Shown: in pieces, positions 55,201 to 64,000 of the stretch
Layout: each line of letters opens with the position of its first letter
Numbering within the stretch: position 1 is the stretch's first letter
Assembly: GCA_933228895.1 (NCBI GenBank)
Contig: OW121858.1
Location: 33,379,859 to 33,443,858, forward strand
Direction of reading: 5' to 3'
Source: Platycnemis pennipes
Taxonomy: Eukaryota > Arthropoda > Insecta > Odonata > Platycnemididae
DNA: 64,000 nt
The notes under the pieces: model-generated
Seen by the model: only the letters and a program-made list of their open reading frames with translations
Databases searched by the model: none
Told to the model about the DNA's origin: nothing
Translations under genes and position numbers: made by a program

Positions 55201-58200
55201 CAGCAAATTGTGTGAACACTTGTGGGAATGTCTGAATGACTGTACAGAAAATAGAACCTGTTCTAATTCCATTCAGGCAAACATACAAGCATTTGCACAA
55301 GAAATTGTATCATGTAAAGCAGCCATAAGATCTAATTGGAATAATAATTTATGTAATTTGGTTCCACCCTTCTGCAAACTAAAAGCTTTTTTGTTCCATG
55401 CATTACTCATGTTAGGGTGCAACTTATATGCTTTCAAATACATTAAGCCCTATTGGCATTATTATATCCTAATCTGGAATGTCTTCTAACACTCAGTCAT
55501 ATCTCCATGCATTTAGTTGTACCTAGTTTACAAGCAATATGACAAAAAACATACCTCTGGTTCTCTGCTGTCGCCATCCTTACTAAGAAATGTTTCATCC
55601 TCTTCCACATTATCTTCAATGTCGCTTTGCTCCACCTTCACACTCACCTGAAAAGGCACAACGGTTTGATAAGTAATGTGGGGTAGGAAGGATTCAGGTG
55701 CATTGAAACAGTTGAAAGAGGGAAATTGGAAGGACGCAGAGTAGATACATTGGACAAAAGAGGGGAGGTTAACATTAAGTGTATTATAAGTTCTTCATGC
55801 TTCTTCAATGTCATTAAGAAATTATTCATTGAAGTATTTAATGTTTACCTATATTATATTAGACACTGTGAAATAATGTTCCTTTTGCCTTAAACAGATA
55901 ACGAGAAAATGATCGTGAGGATTAAACCAAGAGGAGATCATAATCGAACCATGTCAATTAAAACTTTTGTGCTGGGCAACCACATATGAATGTAATTCTG
56001 TTCTTGGAGTGCCGAAATCAATTGATTATGTCCATCTGGGGTGACAATGCGAATTGCAAACCTGAGCTTTCATGATTGGAGGAGTAAATTAAGTTGCCAC
56101 CAAACCAAATTGAACCCAACCATAATTACAGTAATGTGTAACTTGGGAGTATCTAGTAAAACTGAGTATCTTGTGTGTTAGAAGTACATCATCTGCCATA
56201 TGTACCTGTGATTCAGTGTTTTGGTCACCCTCACTGCAGCATGGATCGTTATCATGAACATCATCTTCGTCACTTTCCTCTGTCTTTACAATCACCTGAA
56301 AAGTGACAACCATTAAGACAGGATGCAGAACTATCAGGCAATTAGGTAGAATTGGAAGGGGGAATGAAAAGAAGATGAATAAAATGGATTGATTGGAGTA
56401 AGGAAAAATACTACGTAGAACACTTGATTGCTTCTCTAAATTTACGTGTTATCTATAAGATATTCATGACACAAAGTATGTCAATGTATTACATAAAATT
56501 TCATTCACTCAACCATGAATCATAATTATATTCAGGAATAATTTATGCTTTACCACTCAGAGACAGATTAAATACTAGCTCAAGCCTTCCCACTTCTCAA
56601 TAACACAATCATATCCTGTATAACATTTCCCCCAATTTAATCGAAATGTATATACCCACTGCAGTAATTCATGCTTTGGTACTGGAAGTTGCTGGTATTT
56701 TGTGTATTTTTTATATACTTTATTTGACAGCATATAAAATGTTAATGTTTTCCAAAAGTATCACAATAAAATCACCCTGCATCTCATATTCAAAGGTTCA
56801 AGCTAAAATATTTAATACTAAATGCTAAATGTACACCTTGCATCTCATATTCAAAGGTTCAAGCTAAAGTATTTAATACTAAATGCTAAATGTACACCAG
56901 ATAATCAGTACTACCTAAATTGACACCAACATATTAACTATCTTGCAACTGAGCTTAAAGCCACAGAGTGCGTCCACCGGGTTGTGGATAGTGGGTCAAC
57001 CTCTAGATATAAAGGATAGCTGTGAGATAAGCGAGTTTACTCGTCAAAAAAGCAGTTGTGGACAGAAAGCAATGGCATTCCGAGAGGGTATTGGTCTAAC
57101 CCTGGGAAAAGTAGGCCTTTAAATACTACAGAACCTGTGAAGAAGCCATGACTTGGTGATGGGATGCTGCCAACAATTATGCTTCTCCTCACATGAAGGA
57201 GAGAGCTGCAGCTCTTCTTCATGTAAGTGAGGGTGTAGACATAAGTGGTTGGTAGAGCGAAACTCATTTCACTACAGGTGTGGCAACATTTACTTTTACG
57301 GCTGTAGTACTACGATGTGGAAGGCAAGGGGAAACCACCACATTATTATCCCAAAGAGTTGCAGTTGCTCCAATCTAGTCTTACAATCAAGAGGGGATGG
57401 AACCCTCTCGAGTAAAATATTCCGGAGGTAAAATAGTCCCCCATTCGGATCTGGGGGTGGGGACTACCCGAGAGAGTACATCAGTCAAGTGTGATACTCA
57501 CTTTAGGGTAACAACGTGAAGGTGCAATACTTTGGACTTGCCGAAGACTTGAGAACATGAAGGTGGAAATGCGGAGAATGGACCTCGAAGTATTAGGAAT
57601 CAGTGAAATAAGATGGCCCAGAGAAGGAGACTTTTGGACAGTGAGTTACATTATAGCATTATTGCAGAGTAGATAAACTGGACAAAAGAGGGGAAGTTAA
57701 CATTAAGTGTATTATATGTTCTTCATTGCTTCTTCAAAGTAATCAAGAAATTATTCATTGAAGTATTTAAATACTTCATACTGATATTATATCAGCCACT
57801 ATGAAATAATGTCCCTTTTGCCTTAAACAGATAACGAGAAAATGATTGTGAGGATTAAACGAAGAGGAGACCATAATCGAACCATGTCAATTAAAAATGT
57901 TGTGCTGGGCAACAACGTAAGAATGTAGTTCTGTTCTTGGAGAGCCAAAATCAATTGATTATGTCCACGTGGGGTGACAATGCGAATTGCAAACCTGAGC
58001 CTTCATGATTGGAGGAGTAAATTAAGTTGCCACAAAAACCACATTGAACCCAACCGTAATTACAGTAATGTGTTGACCAAACTCGGGAGTATCAAGTAAA
58101 ACTGAGTATCCTGTGTGTTGGAAGTACATCATGTGCCACACATACCTGTGATTCAGTGTTTTGGTCACCCTGACTGCTGCATGGATCTTTATCCCGAACA

Positions 58201-61200
58201 TCATCTTCGTCGCTTTCCTCTGACTTTACAATAACCTGAAAAGTGACAGCCATTAAGACAGGATGCATGACTATCAGGCAATTAATAGAATTGGAAGGGG
58301 GGAAAGAAAACATAGATGAATAAATTGGATTGATTGGAGTAAGGAAAAATACTATGTAGAACACTTGATTGCTTCTCAAAATTTGTGTTATCTATAAGAT
58401 ATTCATGACACAAAGTATGTCCATATATTACATAAAATTTCATTCACGCAACCATAAATCATAAATATATTCAGGAACAATTTATGCTTTACCACTCGGA
58501 GACAGATAAAATATTAGCTCAAGCCTTGACACTTCTCATTAACACAATCATATCCAGCATAACATTTCTCCCAATTGAATCAAAATGTTTACACCGTGAT
58601 GGCAACTAGTTTCTGAAAACATTGACTCAGGAAACTCTAAACCTGCAGGTACACCCAAATTTACAGGACTCTCGTCAGCATGTTTTGGTAGGGACCCGAA
58701 ATCCTGAACATGGTAATGAGGAAATCTTGCTGAACAGGTTAAGCCTTCTCAGGTTTTGTTGAATGTTGCATGTGCGGTTGTGTGTTAATGTTTGTTAATT
58801 TATTTTAAGTTTCATTTTCAATTATTAAGCTTCCAACGAAATATGTACAATACCTCACGCTGATGCACACTCAACAATTAATGATGACTATATGACCAAA
58901 TAGCACATTTTGTGTAGAGTATTCACACAAAAAGTACGTAATAAGACTCGAATTTGAGGTTTGATATCCCAAAAAAGGAAGAAGCGAAATTCATAGAGCA
59001 TATCAGCGTGTAGATAATTTAGCCTTTTGTTTAATGCAGGTACCATACTTTTTTAAATAATTAATTCTTAGGCATGTTTTTACAGTGAGGAAGAAAAATG
59101 GCAATTTTCTTAAAGTTGCAGATGCCAGGGTCAATTCGGAGATTGTTGTATCAATATGAAAAGCAAAAATGAAAGGAAATTTTGATAGAATATGAATTGT
59201 ACTTTTTCCACGACGTCCTTTTAAGCTTTAAATATTAACTTATATTCGTTGAAGTTTTTCTAGTCAATTTAGGAAACCGGATTTTCTCCATAAGTATGCA
59301 ACACTGGAGGTATGTGACAAACACCTTCATCTCTATTTTAAAATTTCTAATGAGAATCCATTAACGTCATAACATTTGAACATGCAGCGATATTTGAATT
59401 TTATAGTTTTGGAAAACGAGCTTGGAATGTATGCGGAAAAACTGAACAATGTATGTGTGAGCAGAACAATCTTCAGTTGATGGCAAAACTTTAATTTTTG
59501 CTCCTATTTTAGCAAACTTTCTTCATGTGTGGATTTTCGTCTACTTTTCGGAGGAGGTTAAGCTTTTCGTCTCAGGTTTTCCCATGGCCAATTCTAAGCA
59601 TTTGCCTCACTTTTACAGCCACAAAGATCGCAGCTAAGTAAACAAATGCATGAAAATTATATTAACTTACATTGGTAAGTTAGTTGAAGAAGGTGGGATT
59701 TCAAAATCATGTTTTTACATTATTTTCACCGAACGAATAACTTCGAATAAAAGTATTTTAAAAAACTTATACTAGAAAGTATCTATGCATTGGGAAATGG
59801 CCTATACCCGATACTCGCTATTGGTCTAAGATCAATAATATTATCGCTTTATCATCCCTTGAATTGTATTACGTTCTTGAATATATTTGTCAGCACAATG
59901 AGGCAATTTCCCTAAGTGTGAGATGAATTTTCCAGAGGTTTACCAGGTAATAATGCTCATAGCCTCAGTTTTAACAGTGACAGTTATCCTTAATTATAAT
60001 TAATGTGATTACTGATCGTTTTTCCACTCATTAAAAACAACAAAACATCTATTGCAGATGCACAACTTCAAAATGTTGCATTCAACGAAATTTTGCATTA
60101 AAACACGATAATTTTATGACAGATTTACGGAATTATTAATGATTTCGCGAAATAGTATGGATTTTGCAAAAACGAAATGCTTAATATTAAACTTTCTTAA
60201 TCGGTAATGCATCTAAAAATGACTGTTCCGTGTTTTTGAACTTTATTCAGGAATTTAGTGATTCCTGATATTTCTGAAGAGTATTAGTGAACTCAAAAAC
60301 GAAAATAGCCCAACTCTACACATATTTCATGAGGTATACGAACAAGAAATGATGATTTTAGAATAAGGAAATACCACTTATAATTTAAATAATTCTCAAA
60401 GCTAGATTATGAAATAAATACTATCATTACTAATTATTATAACAGCAATAACCAATTTCCAATAACTTCAATTATTGGAACTGCTTGAGTAGCTGATGCA
60501 AAAATGTATAGAAAATTACAACAGACCTCACTACCCAATGAAGGTATGAGCAAATACCTTCGCACGGAGGTACGGATTCCAAATGGTGCATCATAATGCA
60601 TTGTGACATCAAGACATTTTTGCAAGACAAGAATTTTTGCAATCATCTATCCCACTCATGCTGAAATTTCTTCACCTTACATTTCTGTTTCCCTGCAACA
60701 CAATGATTTCTGGGGCATCAGAATGATTTCATACATTACAGGCCAACAGAGTATTGCAGATAACTCCTTTCGCTACAAAATGAGAAAATTTAAATAACAC
60801 ATACATTTATATTATTCCAATACAAAATAGGCCTAAACTTTTCCTGTGACAGTTCTTAGCAGTTGATACCATGTTTGGAGCTCAAGAAAATTAAATTTCT
60901 GCATTCAAAATTTGGGTAATACTGGGAAAAGTATTTAAAATAAAATCCCTCCGATTCTGAATTGAAGTATGAGTGATGTTTAATTCCTCTTGCTACACTT
61001 ATGTTTATCACTCTAACATTATCATTTTTGAGGCTGTGACTGCTGTTATCGGAAGTGTGTGTTACAGTTCAATAATCACCATCAAAAACTCATCAGATAA
61101 TGATCATTTTCATGAGAAACATGGAGGGAAAACATTTTCTCCATAACTCACCTGATTACTCCCACGTTCAGGAATAGACTTCCCCGATGGACCTGGACAG

Positions 61201-63923
61201 GCTAATCCATCATTTCCACTGGGTACCTGCATGGGTCAACAAGGTTTTATCTATTAGCTCATTACATTCACTAACAACATTTTTATCTGAGGTGTAATCC
61301 ATGAATATTCACACAGCATTCACCCAGTGTCTATGGTATGAGGACATGAAACATGAAATGCATTCACTAATAATCAAAAGTGATGAGAGTTGAAAAGGAA
61401 TAATGCTTGAGAAGCTAGAGAGTTAGGGGATCGGGTTGGTGAGGTGGCTAGAGTACTGGCCTCCCATCCCGAGGGCCCGGGTTCGATTCCCGGCAGTGAC
61501 GGATTTTTCAGAGGAAAACCAGTCCCCACTTGAGTGCCTAGTGGAGGGCATTTCAAGTTCAGTACTCCATCCGTCGAATGGGATGTTAAGCCGTGGTCCC
61601 CTTGGTGCCTTTCGTTAACCCATTCGCATCCATAAGCGTACTGGTACACGCATTGGAACTGACCTTGATCACCGCATGTGTACTGGTACGCATAATGTAT
61701 AGCGTTAGTTTTCAGTGGATCCTGCTGCTCTCTGGTGGTGTATTTGTTAACTTTTTGGCCTGTCATCAGTGCCTCTTTGCAGCTGCCATCTTGATGGCTT
61801 CTTTGGCAAGTTTTTCCATGCATAACCATAGAGAGTAACTTTTCTTTCTTATATATAAAAGTCGGTGGTGTTTAGGGTTGATTTAAATACCAGGAGAGAT
61901 CCCGATGGCTGCGAAATCACTCACTATAGCGAGCACGCGTTATATCTGAAGGTGCTGGATTAAGCCACTCAATTCCCACAGTTGTTTTCACTTTCCGTTT
62001 TTCTTTCTTTAATATGTTATTAGAAACAGGTAGAAGAGCCATTTTCATGTGCAATTGCTTACTAATTAATCATTTTGCAGATTAAATATTCCAAAACAAT
62101 AATTTATGCTTTGCTGAAGTGTTCTAGTGTTAACCAGTACGTACATTGGTTAGGCAAGTTGTAATGATTCGCCGAAATACTGCATTTCACGGCATTAATG
62201 ACTCGCTGTTGAAAATATTTCTTGCGTAATTACCTATTCCTAACCATTCATAATATTAACATTTCGTTATCCCTCGAAAATTAGTTGCCGCAAGTATTTA
62301 TTTACTCAAGCAAGTGCCTCTGTAGGTTGCGCTGCACATCGTGTGTCGTACTAGTGCTGCCATCTGGAGAATCTAGAGCAAACGGAGGTGACTCGCATGA
62401 AATACTATTGCTGGGAATTATCGATGCATTCACTCAAAATTATATGTATCCGTGAATTCAGGAATCAAAATAAAAATTTGTTGAACGGGATAAATTTTAA
62501 TTATTCGCATAACATCATCGCTGGCAATATTTACGAAAACATTGAAAAATATGCACAAATTAACAAATGTACCAGAAAACATAGGTATTCCCATTACTTC
62601 TGCTACAGGAAAAAATATTCGAAACCAGGATATTTGACTCGTAAAATTATAAGGAAATCGTTCATTCATTGGCCACGGAAAACTCTGACGACTTCGTTCA
62701 CAAAAATAAGAAGCATAACAAAACAAACGTCATACCTTTAGTATCACACATACACACGCTTCACATTAACAGCAAAGTACTTTCAATTTCTATTCCTGGC
62801 TGAAAGATTATTCAAGCGTCGTCTACTTTGGTATAGGGGCAGGAACGAGGGGGCAGGTGGAGGAGGGGCAGGAACTAGCAGGTGGATGTGGGATGGCTAA
62901 AGCAGGCGGGCTGAACTCCGCCCCTTTAACCCACATCACAGCTCTCCCCTGTCATGTGACTGGTTAATTCTTTACTGCTTGTCCATCTGACGCCCATTCC
63001 GCTCCTATGTGAACTTGGCTTAACAAAAGAACAACTAAAAAGTGCGAGCATGCGCAAGATATGCCAGGGCGGGCCGTAAATCGCCAGTGCCTGGACTTGA
63101 TTGGACTTAAAACAACATAGAGATGGCACAAATATTGTATTCTAAGTTGTAGCTGACTAATAATGCTACTACAGATAAATACCATGCGTTAATTCTTACT
63201 TTACAGTGCATCGCCCTCAAGAAATATCACTCATAATACCGAGCGTATACACATGGCAGGAGCCATGGCCTCACTATATCCGTTTTCTTTTACATGTTAA
63301 TCATGGGCCTTTTGATGGTACATTGCCAATCACTCGTATTGAGAGATTCGATCGCTTATGCCGTACTCTCTATAACGGGCTTTTTTTCTCCAGGACTGTA
63401 TATGTGTCTGCAATCTACATAATACTGAGCAAACCTCTTCAAGGATGTATGACAGGGATTCAGTAACCACCCATATGGTCTCCCTTAACAGATCCAAGGA
63501 TTACGAACTACAGTAGAAGCCCTGCCCTGATAACCATAAAACTATATTAACTAACTTTTCAGATTCTTAAAACTAATTTTGAATTTTTATAAAACTATTT
63601 TTACTGGACCTCTACTGGAAAAAACAATCACCCTTTTAATTCTTCACTTAAATGATTTCCCACACTTTCCTCCTGGAATCTTCCCAATTCTTAATTTTGG
63701 GGTTCACTACGTGTTCTTAGATATCCAAGTATTCAAAAGTGACGCTAATAGAAATTGAACATCATTAAAGGCAACAACTACTTACAACGAGACCGGAGTT
63801 GATCTGGAGTTTCAGGTACTCAATCCTTGAATTGATGCACATTGTCTTGAAGTGTTTGAAGTTTGACAGATTTTTCATGCATCCATTACAGATGGTGTGG
63901 GGCAAACCATCGCCTTGGTACAC
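44423..63923 (-). CDS. ZAD-C2H2 zinc finger protein, gene B (5' partial)
   Basis: Exons in order: 63923-63786, 61226-61152, 58235-58146, 56295-56206, 55647-55555, 47451-47367, 46272-44423. All have GT-AG borders and matching phases (0 throughout, the last intron phase 1), giving 806 residues in the window. Exon 1, with the first ZAD cysteines, must lie beyond 64000. Order: second half of ZAD, linker built from small exons of which three are duplicates, then 18 C2H2 fingers. Helix residues vary between fingers (QRGNLKVH, LNGNLKVH, QSWSLSSH, RSSHRNVH). It is a paralog of gene A. DNA binding in the nucleus is inferred from the family. A minus-strand AATAAA at 43864-43869 is a candidate polyadenylation signal. 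Confidence 0.88.
46273..47366. other. Gene B last intron
   Basis: AT-rich apart from the LINE 3' end at 47101-47310. No other feature. Confidence 0.6.
47101..47310 (+). mobile_element. 5'-truncated LINE 3' end
   Basis: Shares GGCCTT(T/C)ATGGGTGA, GG(A/T)GGTTGGCACAATGG-type sequence and GGAACTCCACCA-like blocks with the reverse complement of 1395-1560, the 3' end of the RNase H-type LINE. Confidence 0.6.
47367..47451 (-). CDS. Gene B linker exon starting at ATG
   Basis: 28 codons plus one base, the same length and phase as gene A exon 5 (9522-9606). It begins exactly with ATG after CATTCAAG and ends AAAAG|GTAAGG. It encodes an acidic linker (HGMEVESPGNEQDG). Confidence 0.78.
47452..48740. 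other. Gene B intron, unassigned part
   Basis: AT-rich, no gene or repeat recognised. Confidence 0.5.
48745..51190. mobile_element. Large fold-back element with modular inverted arms
   Basis: The left arm (48745-49320) and right arm (50470-51190) are diverged inverted repeats. Each is made of direct sub-repeats about 300-350 bp long, with AAGGTCATTTGAAGGTCAAA, (G/A)AGGTGATAGAGGT and GGGGTCGCTGAGTT-type boxes. Long inverted arms built of direct repeats recall Foldback/Galileo (P superfamily) elements. The 1.1-kb centre holds what looks like an LTR element fragment. Confidence 0.6.
49378..50340 (-). mobile_element. Possible LTR-retroelement fragment within fold-back element
   Basis: On the minus strand TGGCACCCAACGTAGGGC (50019-50036) is 16/18 identical to a tRNA-Lys primer site and follows a TTTACA-ending, purine-rich stretch that could be an LTR. 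Downstream are two open frames, a charged coiled-coil one (49620-49850) and a Ser/Gln-rich one (49378-49623), in the place expected for gag. No pol and no second LTR are visible. Confidence 0.4.
51200..51863. other. Gene B intron, unassigned part
   Basis: No gene or repeat recognised. Confidence 0.45.
51864..52185 (+). repeat. Family E copy C, 5' module
   Basis: Homologous to 30996-31343 in the same orientation. Confidence 0.75.
52256..52784 (-). mobile_element. hAT-type MITE, copy 3 (529 bp)
   Basis: The same family as at 8817 and 27164 but in reverse orientation (left end TAGAGATGTGTAAATTAC, right end TTGCCCGTCTCCA). It has a perfect 8-bp target duplication GTTGTGGC (52248-52255 and 52785-52792). 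Confidence 0.87.
52793..53185. other. Gene B intron, unassigned part
   Basis: Lies between the hAT MITE and an RTE fragment. I recognise nothing here. Confidence 0.4.
53190..53490 (+). mobile_element. RTE-type LINE fragment, decayed
   Basis: Broken plus frames read LEKKGYRSIDVRKNI, SREVKKILEKSLIWSVVLYG and KEDENIIRAFEM then EKLKWVERRTNDEVLEQV. These match the C-terminal region of RTE-type ORF2 also seen at 11199-11471 and 19824-20117. Confidence 0.65.
53550..53622 (-). repeat. tRNA-like SINE head
   Basis: The minus strand has the B box AGTTCGAGTCCCA and TGCATTGGTCAAAAC upstream. It is homologous to 33247-33316 and lies directly before family E sequence. Confidence 0.45.
53722..54938 (+). 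repeat. Family E copy C, main body with right end
   Basis: Aligns with 41335-42187. The extra length is explained by the 337-bp MITE at 54384. It ends ...TTATGGGTGTA and contains GGGGCATTTAAAGGGACCGA. Confidence 0.85.
54384..54720. mobile_element. Harbinger-like MITE with TTA flanks (337 bp)
   Basis: Inverted ends AGCTACGTTTTCATGTGGCC continue for ~30 bp with few mismatches. TTA lies at 54381-54383 and 54721-54723. It sits inside family E, whose other copies lack it, which confirms the insertion. Confidence 0.9.
55125..55325. mobile_element. Harbinger-like MITE with TAA flanks (201 bp)
   Basis: Inverted ends (A/T)GGCTGCTTTACA(C/T)GATACAA extend to TGCTTGTATG. TAA lies at 55122-55124 and 55326-55328. 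An additional internal copy of the end (GTGTAAAGCAGC) occurs near 55193. Confidence 0.75.
55555..55647 (-). CDS. Gene B acidic SUMO-motif exon, copy 3
   Basis: 31 codons, phase 0 on both sides, with TTTTCAG acceptor and GAG|GTATGT donor. It encodes VSVKVEQSDIEDNVEEDE: VKVE fits the SUMO consensus and is followed by acidic residues. It is a diverged relative of the two exons that follow upstream. Confidence 0.75.
56206..56295 (-). CDS. Gene B acidic SUMO-motif exon, copy 2
   Basis: 30 codons, phase 0. It encodes VIVKTEESDEDD and ends DQNTESQ before GTACAT. It is almost identical to the exon at 58146-58235 and lies in a duplicated ~0.9-kb block. Confidence 0.8.
56777..56898. repeat. 61-bp tandem duplication
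   Basis: Two nearly identical 61-bp units (GCATCTCATATTCAAAGGTT...). A diverged relative lies at about 54980-55030. Confidence 0.9.
56960..57660 (+). mobile_element. RTE-type LINE 5' end fragment
   Basis: A 5' UTR-like GC-richer stretch with GTGCGTCCACCGGGTTGTGG and GATCTGGGGGTGGGGACTAC leads into broken frames reading MKVEMRRMDLEVLGISEIRW then PREGDFW, the start of an RTE-like endonuclease. It ends where the second exon-bearing block begins. Confidence 0.65.
58146..58235 (-). CDS. Gene B acidic SUMO-motif exon, copy 1
   Basis: 30 codons, phase 0. It encodes VIVKSEESDEDD and ends DQNTESQ before GTATGT. Splice sites are intact. Confidence 0.8.
58600..61151. other. Gene B intron, unassigned
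   Basis: 2.5 kb of AT-rich sequence with no gene or transposon that I recognise. Confidence 0.55.
61152..61226 (-). CDS. Gene B linker exon after ZAD
   Basis: 25 codons, phase 0, between CATGCAG and CAG|GTGAGT. Gly/Pro/Ser-rich (CPGPSGKSIPERG), with no known motif. The open frame and splice sites support it; it has no obvious counterpart in gene A. Confidence 0.68.
61428..61625 (+). repeat. tRNA-derived SINE
   Basis: The head has an A-box-like TGGCTAGAGTACTGGCC and a B box GGTTCGATTCC (61480-61490) within a 73-bp tRNA-like segment. It is followed by a body with CCATCCGTCGAATGGGATGT and TAAGCCGTGGTCCCC, a core seen in arthropod SINEs as far as I recall. It lies in sense on the plus strand, in a gene B intron. 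Confidence 0.65.
61860..63785. other. Gene B intron, unassigned
   Basis: No feature recognised. The open frame 62388-62741 is Lys/Asn/Ile-rich with no domain, as expected of AT-rich non-coding DNA. Confidence 0.5.
63786..63923 (-). CDS. Gene B exon 2: second half of ZAD domain
   Basis: 46 codons with TTACAG acceptor and GTT|GTAAGT donor. It encodes GDGLPHTICNGCMKNLSNFK, with the second CxxC of ZAD, and aligns along its full length with gene A exon 2. The intron 5' of it runs off the window. Confidence 0.87.
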
Positions 63924-64000
63924 CTGTAATGGAAATGAGAGTCATGCCAGCATTTAAAATAATATAAATAAAAAAATACCAGCACACAATATCCTACACA

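Larger units (their letters stand above)
55745..58590 (-). repeat. Duplicated ~0.9-kb blocks carrying gene B exons
   Basis: 55745-56655 and 57665-58590 align along their length (GAGTAGATA, GGACAAAAGAGGGG, AACGAGAAAATGAT, ACCATGTCAATTAAAA, the exon, then GACAGCCATTAAGACAGGAT). The copies are separated by about 1 kb of foreign DNA. Confidence 0.88.

Noticed and set aside
61428..61500. Functional tRNA gene
   Set aside because: A and B boxes are present but arms do not pair well and a SINE body follows; called a SINE instead.
62388..62741. 117-codon open frame
   Set aside because: Asn/Lys/Ile-rich, inside a gene B intron, no domain.

Overview
The window is AT-rich nuclear DNA of an arthropod, most likely an insect. 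The evidence is two genes that pair an N-terminal ZAD (zf-AD) domain with a C-terminal C2H2 zinc-finger array, a class greatly expanded in insects. Introns have GT-AG borders, and the transposon mix (mariner, piggyBac, hAT, PIF/Harbinger, env-bearing Gypsy, RTE-type and RNase H-type LINEs, Penelope) is typical of insects. I cannot name the species.

Two paralogous ZAD-C2H2 genes lie tail to tail. Gene A (+, 512-14586) is complete in six exons. Its phases join perfectly and encode about 530 residues with 11 fingers. Gene B (-, 44423-63923) lacks only its first exon, which lies beyond the right edge. Its visible exons encode 806 residues with 18 fingers. The genes share a 46-codon second ZAD exon, a 28-codon-plus-1-nt exon that starts exactly at an ATG, a phase-1 last intron and a terminal HKE-stop. 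Between ZAD and fingers both carry short phase-0 exons that have been tandemly duplicated. In gene B each copy opens with a SUMO-consensus VKxE followed by acidic residues. Every standard linker in gene B's main finger array has Asp or Glu where the usual TGEKP linker has Thr.

Almost everything else is transposon. Gene A introns hold a broken RNase H-type LINE (1.4-5.7 kb), a second LINE copy carrying a Penelope fragment and a hAT MITE (7.3-9.4 kb), RTE-type fragments and a Harbinger-like MITE. Between the genes lie an internally deleted mariner (14.94-15.89 kb), a degenerate env-bearing Gypsy provirus (20.12-26.76 kb) and a 12.3-kb segment (30.43-42.74 kb). That segment is bounded by GC-rich inverted repeats with TAA on each side. 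It contains N-terminal exons of a PIF/Harbinger transposase, pieces of an unclassified repeat (family E), a piggyBac relic with a MITE inside it, and a TTAA-flanked piggyBac-like non-autonomous element. Gene B introns hold a large fold-back structure (48.7-51.2 kb), a third hAT MITE, more family E, two TWA-flanked MITEs, an RTE 5' fragment between duplicated exons, and a tRNA-derived SINE.

The host genes are probably nuclear DNA-binding factors: ZAD for dimerisation, fingers for DNA recognition, and an acidic linker as a regulatory region. The most unusual points are the exon-cassette amplification, the acidic finger linkers, the decayed finger sequence past the stop in both genes, and the 12.3-kb TIR-bounded segment.
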